From contig WAQG01000225.1 of the NCBI GenBank assembly GCA_015520395.1, positions 1 to 10,022 on the forward strand: a stretch of DNA of 10,022 bases, in the 5' to 3' direction. Within the stretch, counting starts at the first letter, position 1. Each line of letters begins with the position of its first letter. A program made the position numbers and the translations under genes. The stretch is from Candidatus Geoarchaeota archaeon. Lineage in GTDB: Archaea; Thermoproteota; Thermoprotei; Gearchaeales; WAQG01. The notes beneath the pieces were generated by a model. That model made no database searches, was not told the DNA's origin, and saw only the letters and a program-made list of their open reading frames with translations. Of the stretch, positions 5,939 to 10,022 are shown in pieces.

Positions 5939-8395
5939 TTAGGAGATGAATTCGACTATTTCAATTACTCTGTTTCTCGCCGTATCTCGATTAACGTAGG
6001 GTGAAAGCATATCTACGGCCGTGTTTATGACGTCTTCCCATCCCTCCTCCCCAATGGATCTTAGGACGCCGCCGCAAAGTACTAACGACTCGAACCTTCT
6101 ATAGAAGCTATACAGCTTAGATTCCCTGATGGTTCTCCAGGCCAGCTCCCTAGCCTGCCCCAGCATCCCCATCTTAAGGTTCAGCAGGGACTCCGCGACC
6201 CTGAGGAGCCCTACGTATTCGGGTATCTTAAAAAGCTCAAACTTCTCTATGATGCCCCTGGCGGACAGTATCTCGTTCTTAGCCTCGCCAACCCTTCCCA
6301 ACAGGAGATCAACTATGGCTATGTCGAGGAGCCCACCCACCTCGACCACCAGGTACCTATTCTGGGAGGCTATGGAAACAGTCCTCTCCAGGCTCCCCCT
6401 AGCTTCCTCCAGGTCCAGTGCCATAAGGAGCGTGTTCCCAAGCTCCCTGTATCCTATAGCCGCCCCGTGGAGGGAGCCCATCTCGCTAAAAAGCTTTATC
6501 GCCTCTGTCAACAGCCTTGTTGAGAGGTCGAACATGAAGTATAGCCGGTAGACCATCCCGAGCCAGCCAGTCATCAAGGCCTTATACATATCCTCATGCC
6601 CATACGACTTAAGTAGCCTCTCAAGGATGTTTCTGGCCCTGTTAAGCCTGCCTGTGAAGTAGTAAAGCGATATGAGGAGTAGGTGGACGTTAAGCCTCCT
6701 TCTCCTCCCTGTAAGGCGGGCCGAACGCCTCGCCAACCTTAGCGCCTCATCATATCTCCCCATGTACTTCTCTATGGTGGCTTGTCCCCTGTAGCTCCAG
6801 GCCATGAGGGCAGCATCCCTATATCTCTTGGCGATTCTTAAGGCCTCCTTGTAGGCGGTGAGTGCTGGGTCGAGCAGGCCCTTAGCCAGGTAGGCGCCTG
6901 CCAGGGAGGCGAGAACGTAGCCCCTGTCCAACTCGTTTGTGGCCTTCCTCTCGATTAGCCTCAGGGTCTCGATGTACCCGTCTAGGCTTGGCGCCTTTGA
7001 TTCTGGGGCGACGAGGCGGGATTTCCGTATGGCCCTGGCAGCCTCATCGTACTCCTCGGCCATTATGTAATGGTAAAGCATTTCGAAGAAGCTGCTCTCG
7101 GTCTTTAGGGTTGAGTAGAACCTGGCGATACACTTGTGAAGCATTTTCACGTCCCTTACGCTCTGGTAGCACACATCCCTTAGGAGCTCGTGAACCATGT
7201 ATGATCTTCTGATCCGGCTGACGAGCATCTTCGACTCCAGTGAGGAGAGAGCCCTTTTGGCCTTCCTGCCCTCAACGCCGCAGAAGAGGAGGGCTTTAAA
7301 GGGCGTCGGCTCTCTGAAGGCCGAGATTATCTCCAAAACCCTCCTCTCATCCTCGGACAGCCTCCTCAAAACCTCGACAAGGAGGTAGTATTTTACGACT
7401 CTTATATCGCTGGGGATCTTCCTAACGCCGCTCTTGTAGGAGTTGATGTAGCTGTTCAGCATGTATGGGTGTCCGCCGAGAAGCCTGTACGCCCTGTCGG
7501 CTACCTCGGGGGAGAGTCCATGAACCTCGAAGAGCCTCCGGGCATCCTCTATCCCAAGCTCCCCCAGCTCGATGATCCTTGATGGGGGGAGGTAGAAGTC
7601 GGGCTTCTCCCTCGAAACCACTATGATTTTAGCTCTGAGCTCCTCGTGTGATGCCAGGTTCCTTATAAGGGATCTCAAAGTCTCGTCGAAGCACTTATGG
7701 TAATCGTCGAAAACGACAAGCACCTCGAGTTCCTCCAACGCCCCCATAAATATTGCCTGGAGGCTCTGCGGATCCATGACGCCTGATTCCAGAGCTCTCA
7801 TAAGCCTAGCGTCGCCTAGGGACTCGAAGAAGAGGGCAGCCCTCCTCATTATATGGAAGAACGTCGTGATCGGTGTCAATGTGTTCCATAGCGTTGGAAG
7901 GCCCGACTCCTCAGCATGCCTGGCCACAAGGGCGGTCTTACCTATCCCAGCTATGCCCGCCACAAAGACAAGCCCATGCTTAATCCTCCTGAGAATGCCG
8001 AGCTCCCCCTTCCTCCCAACAAAGACGCTGTAGCTGGGTATGGAGTGCTCGCGGATCTCTATGGGCTGGACGCGGCCCCCGGGCCCACCCGAGATGGTCA
8101 GCTTAAGGCCCCCGGGCTCAAACCTTATCGTTATCCCGCTAACCTTAAGGTAGTGGAGCTTCACGTTAACGTTCCCGACCCGCGTCCACCTACTCTCAAC
8201 AAGCCCGGCCCTCTCAAGGGACTTAAGCCTCCTTGAAACGACGGTCTCATCAACCCCAAGGATCCTGCTCAGCCGCCTCGGGTTCGAAGGCCCGCTCCAA
8301 AGTATCGAAACAATCCTGACATTTAGGTCATCTGAGAGAAGCTTCAAAAGCCTGAGAACATCACCGCCACCTCCACCGCCAGTCCTGCGTCTCAT
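5939..8395 (-). CDS. STAND-type signalling NTPase with N-terminal winged helix and TPR-like repeats
   Basis: This 818-residue protein has four parts. Residues about 13-90 form an ArsR-like winged helix (LLSDDLNVRIVSILW, recognition helix near DETVVSRRLKSLERAG), preceded by RRR and six Gly. Residues about 122-320 form the NTPase: Walker A GIAGIGKT (147-154), Walker B VLVVFDD (225-231), a sensor-1-like Arg262 in VVSREKP, and GGHP (307-310). Residues about 340-415 form a second winged helix with VHELLRD (401-407), which resembles the MHD motif of NB-ARC proteins. Residues about 490-760 are at least five to six TPR-like helical pairs, for example AYLAKGLLDPALTAYKEALRIA. This is the MalT/AfsR/NLR plan: the repeats sense a ligand, NTP binding drives assembly, and the N-terminal part acts. 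Because that part binds DNA, a transcription regulator is more likely than a killing defence protein. ATG 8395 is about 37 bases from a TATA box, and an exported-protein gene is divergent. Confidence 0.88.
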   Translation of the reverse strand: MRRRTGGGGGGDVLRLLKLLSDDLNVRIVSILWSGPSNPRRLSRILGVDETVVSRRLKSLERAGLVESRWTRVGNVNVKLHYLKVSGITIRFEPGGLKLTISGGPGGRVQPIEIREHSIPSYSVFVGRKGELGILRRIKHGLVFVAGIAGIGKTALVARHAEESGLPTLWNTLTPITTFFHIMRRAALFFESLGDARLMRALESGVMDPQSLQAIFMGALEELEVLVVFDDYHKCFDETLRSLIRNLASHEELRAKIIVVSREKPDFYLPPSRIIELGELGIEDARRLFEVHGLSPEVADRAYRLLGGHPYMLNSYINSYKSGVRKIPSDIRVVKYYLLVEVLRRLSEDERRVLEIISAFREPTPFKALLFCGVEGRKAKRALSSLESKMLVSRIRRSYMVHELLRDVCYQSVRDVKMLHKCIARFYSTLKTESSFFEMLYHYIMAEEYDEAARAIRKSRLVAPESKAPSLDGYIETLRLIERKATNELDRGYVLASLAGAYLAKGLLDPALTAYKEALRIAKRYRDAALMAWSYRGQATIEKYMGRYDEALRLARRSARLTGRRRRLNVHLLLISLYYFTGRLNRARNILERLLKSYGHEDMYKALMTGWLGMVYRLYFMFDLSTRLLTEAIKLFSEMGSLHGAAIGYRELGNTLLMALDLEEARGSLERTVSIASQNRYLVVEVGGLLDIAIVDLLLGRVGEAKNEILSARGIIEKFELFKIPEYVGLLRVAESLLNLKMGMLGQARELAWRTIRESKLYSFYRRFESLVLCGGVLRSIGEEGWEDVINTAVDMLSPYVNRDTARNRVIEIVEFIS

Positions 8396-8427
8396 ACTAT
8401 TCTATCTTAAGTTTCTATGCTTTGACA

Positions 8428-8435
8428 AATATAAA
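8428..8435 (-). promoter_or_regulatory. TATA box for the STAND gene
   Basis: The minus strand reads TTTATATT (8435 to 8428), predicting a transcription start near 8406 and a leader of about 11 bases before ATG 8395. The octamer equals those before the thiolase and PRC-barrel genes. Confidence 0.58.
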
Positions 8436-8458
8436 CCTGGACTGAGCTGCTCTAACCC

Positions 8459-8486
8459 TTTATAATGAGAAACAACAATATTTTTA
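8459..8486 (+). promoter_or_regulatory. Tandem TATA-like boxes facing the exported-protein gene
   Basis: TTTATAAT at 8459-8466 predicts a transcription start near 8488, and TATTTTTA at 8479-8486 predicts one near 8508. Both lie about 96-116 bases before the GTG start at 8604, so the gene should have a long leader, unlike its neighbours. The first box is placed exactly to start an RNA at the terminal stem described at 8489-8557. Confidence 0.45.
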
Positions 8487-8488
8487 TC

Positions 8489-8557
8489 GGGCAGATGATG
8501 GAGATTGGTCTTTAACGACCATGGGCGGGATGAAATTGGGAGCGATTGCTGATGCCC
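8489..8557 (+). ncRNA. Candidate C/D-box-like RNA or structured leader
   Basis: GGGCA (8489-8493) can pair with TGCCC (8553-8557). Just inside the stem are ATGATGG (8495-8501, one base off the C box RTGATGA) and CTGA (8549-8552, a perfect D box). GGGATGA (8527-8533) could be C', again one base off. The length, about 69 bases, suits archaeal C/D guide RNAs, and a TATA box at 8459 predicts a start at 8488. Against it, there is no convincing D' box, the C'-D gap is 15 bases rather than about 12, and the last A of the C box, which helps form the kink-turn, is G. It may instead be a folded leader of the downstream gene or coincidence. Confidence 0.3.
8506..8521. repeat. Inverted repeat TGGTC-N6-GACCA, possible operator or hairpin
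   Basis: The arms TGGTC (8506-8510) and GACCA (8517-8521) are perfect inverses around TTTAAC. As DNA, the repeat has the size of a site for a dimeric winged-helix regulator, and it sits at or just after the predicted transcription start of the exported-protein gene. As RNA, it would form a 5-bp hairpin in the leader. Confidence 0.4.
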
Positions 8558-8603
8558 ACCAACCCCCACCACAAAACCTCTATGCCAGGGAGGTGGCCTA
8601 ACG

Positions 8604-10022
8604 GTGAATCAGCCTCGCGGGGTTTGGGCGCTACTCATAGTCGTAATTGTCTCTATGGCTGGGCTCGTTCAAACGGAGGTTAATGTAGCTTTAGAGGTGG
8701 GGGATCCCTTAGAAGCCGTTAAAACTATTCTAAACGAGCTGGGCGTATGCTACAACTGTGGTGATGAGACCGCATATAGGCTCCTCCTGGCTGGCCGCCC
8801 CCTGATCCTTAATACAACCGTCCTACCCCAGCTGGTCGGGGCCAGGGCCTACGGGGTCTTCCTGTTGGCCTACGATGGGGAGAGGCTCGTAAGCCTACCC
8901 TTAAGGATCTATAGAAGGATCATCGACTTTGGAGCTATGTACAGGCTTCGGAACAGTTATGTAGACTACCTCACGCCAAGCATCATTGATGGGGAAACCA
9001 GGGTTGAGGTCTTATTACCCCCATTCCTGCCAAGGCCCGTGAAGCTACTGTCCGAATTCCCCAGGAACTCAGAGGTGTGGAGGCTGGAGGTCGAGGTGGC
9101 GGCAGGGGGCCTCACCGTTAAGGTGATCCTATACCTGGCCATCTCCATGACCTATAACCCCAGGGTTTACGCCAATGTCTACGGGAGGAAGGCCGTAGAC
9201 GAATTTGGGGGATGGGGCCTAGACGCGCTCTATGGGGCGATGAGCGAGGCGGTTGACAGGGGTCTCCTGACTGCAAGACGGGCTGCGGAGATCCTTAGGG
9301 CCTACTCCTCGACACCCGTCAAACCCTTAAGCGTGAAACCAGTCCTCCTTGGACGAGTGCCTGGGAACTCACAGGGCTACCACGTCTACGAATACCTGCA
9401 ACCTCCCACACTACCTGTACCATTTAGGCGGGCGTGGACATGGGAGATGACCCACGGGGAGGTTAAGGTGGCCACCTACAGGGCAGCCCTGCCGCCCACC
9501 CTGAACGCAAGCCATTTCTACACGAAGACAGACGGCCTTGTGATATTCAGGATACGTGGGCTGGGCCTTGGGGCCAGGCGCCCCGCACAGCTATTCATAT
9601 ACCATGCCTATCTGCCAAGCGGATACGAGCCCGCCCCGCCAGACAGCCTCCCACCCGGATCCCAGGGTATCTCAAGGCCTCCGTGGCTGTATTATTCCGG
9701 CTACCTGCTATATCCTGACCGCCTCAACGAGTATACGGCTGTATTTAGGCTTCGTGCTGGTGTTGATAAGCTGTCGGTTGCCTTCCTCTTGTGGAGCCCT
9801 CGGGATGGGTCTCGTTGGAGGATTTGGGTTGAGGGTTTAGCTGCCGCCTATAGGCTGCCTGACGATGAGTACGGCGAGCTTCTGGGCTCTGAGCTGAACA
9901 GGGTTGTGACGATACAGCCCTTCCCGCTGGCCAGGGGGCCTGTAGACCTGTCGTCAGGTTACCCATCTAGCGTGGAGTTGTTGGTGAGGGGGGATGTGGG
10001 GGAGGCTTGGAAAAGCGTATAC
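8604..10022 (+). CDS. Exported protein of unknown family, partial (runs off the window)
   Basis: The frame is open for 473 codons from GTG 8604 to the window edge, so the C-terminus is missing. A hydrophobic segment (about 7-22: VWALLIVVIVSMAGLV) after a short head with one Arg looks like a signal peptide or N-terminal anchor. The remainder is rich in beta-type and aromatic segments, with proline-rich loops near 266-274 and 342-361, as in surface proteins. Other visible marks are a CxxC (Cys49, Cys52), N-glycosylation sequons at Asn70 and Asn301, and a helical stretch at about 205-234. I recognise no family and no catalytic motif. The start is well supported: GGAGGTG (8589-8595) lies eight bases upstream, the strongest ribosome binding site in the window. 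The gene is divergent from the STAND regulator and has a leader of about 100 bases, so it is a natural candidate target of that regulator. Confidence 0.78.
   Translation, partial: MNQPRGVWALLIVVIVSMAGLVQTEVNVALEVGDPLEAVKTILNELGVCYNCGDETAYRLLLAGRPLILNTTVLPQLVGARAYGVFLLAYDGERLVSLPLRIYRRIIDFGAMYRLRNSYVDYLTPSIIDGETRVEVLLPPFLPRPVKLLSEFPRNSEVWRLEVEVAAGGLTVKVILYLAISMTYNPRVYANVYGRKAVDEFGGWGLDALYGAMSEAVDRGLLTARRAAEILRAYSSTPVKPLSVKPVLLGRVPGNSQGYHVYEYLQPPTLPVPFRRAWTWEMTHGEVKVATYRAALPPTLNASHFYTKTDGLVIFRIRGLGLGARRPAQLFIYHAYLPSGYEPAPPDSLPPGSQGISRPPWLYYSGYLLYPDRLNEYTAVFRLRAGVDKLSVAFLLWSPRDGSRWRIWVEGLAAAYRLPDDEYGELLGSELNRVVTIQPFPLARGPVDLSSGYPSSVELLVRGDVGEAWKSVY

Noticed and set aside
5939..8395. STAND protein as an antiviral (Avs-like) defence effector
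   Set aside because: No nuclease, protease, TIR or membrane effector domain is present; the N-terminal part is a DNA-binding winged helix, and no defence genes are nearby.
1..10022. tRNA, rRNA, CRISPR repeats, insertion sequences or att sites
   Set aside because: No cloverleaf with a T-loop consensus, no regularly spaced direct repeats, no transposase or integrase frame and no terminal inverted repeats were seen by eye on either strand.

Overview
The window looks like chromosomal DNA from a thermophilic archaeon, most likely of the Thermoproteota/TACK group. The evidence is as follows. Archaeal TATA boxes lie about 25-35 bases before first genes, and most leaders are very short or absent. 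TTG and GTG starts are common, and AGG dominates the arginine codons. The protein families are archaeal: a type IV pilin-like N-terminus, an archaeal-type P-loop ATPase, a thiolase paired with a zinc-ribbon/OB-fold (DUF35) protein, a PRC-barrel protein and NikR. No species can be named from the sequence alone, and no RNA gene, insertion sequence or CRISPR array is certain.

Left part (1-4700, all on +). A small exported pilin-like protein (27-512) is followed by a stand-alone archaeal ATPase (679-1749). Next comes a two-gene operon of an SCP2-type thiolase and its DUF35 partner (1863-3430), probably acting in acyl-CoA metabolism. It is followed by a GNAT acetyltransferase overlapping a membrane dolichol/phytol-kinase-like protein (3485-4700).

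Middle (4697-5900). nikR lies on the minus strand, tail to tail with the kinase gene and sharing the bases CTAG as both stop codons. A 358-base spacer separates it from a divergent PRC-barrel/zinc-ribbon protein. That spacer contains short coding-like stretches on the minus strand that may be a decayed gene or small ORFs.

Right part (5939-10022). This is the most unusual section. A large STAND-type signalling NTPase (winged helix, NTPase, second winged helix, TPR-like repeats; 818 residues) is transcribed leftward. Divergent from it, an exported protein of unknown family begins at 8604 and stays open to the window edge (473 codons visible). The 208 bases between them hold promoters for both directions, a 16-base perfect-arm inverted repeat, and a roughly 100-base leader. 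Part of that leader can be drawn as a C/D-box-like RNA with a 5-bp terminal stem. The layout suggests, by inference, that the STAND protein is a ligand-sensing transcription regulator of its exported neighbour.
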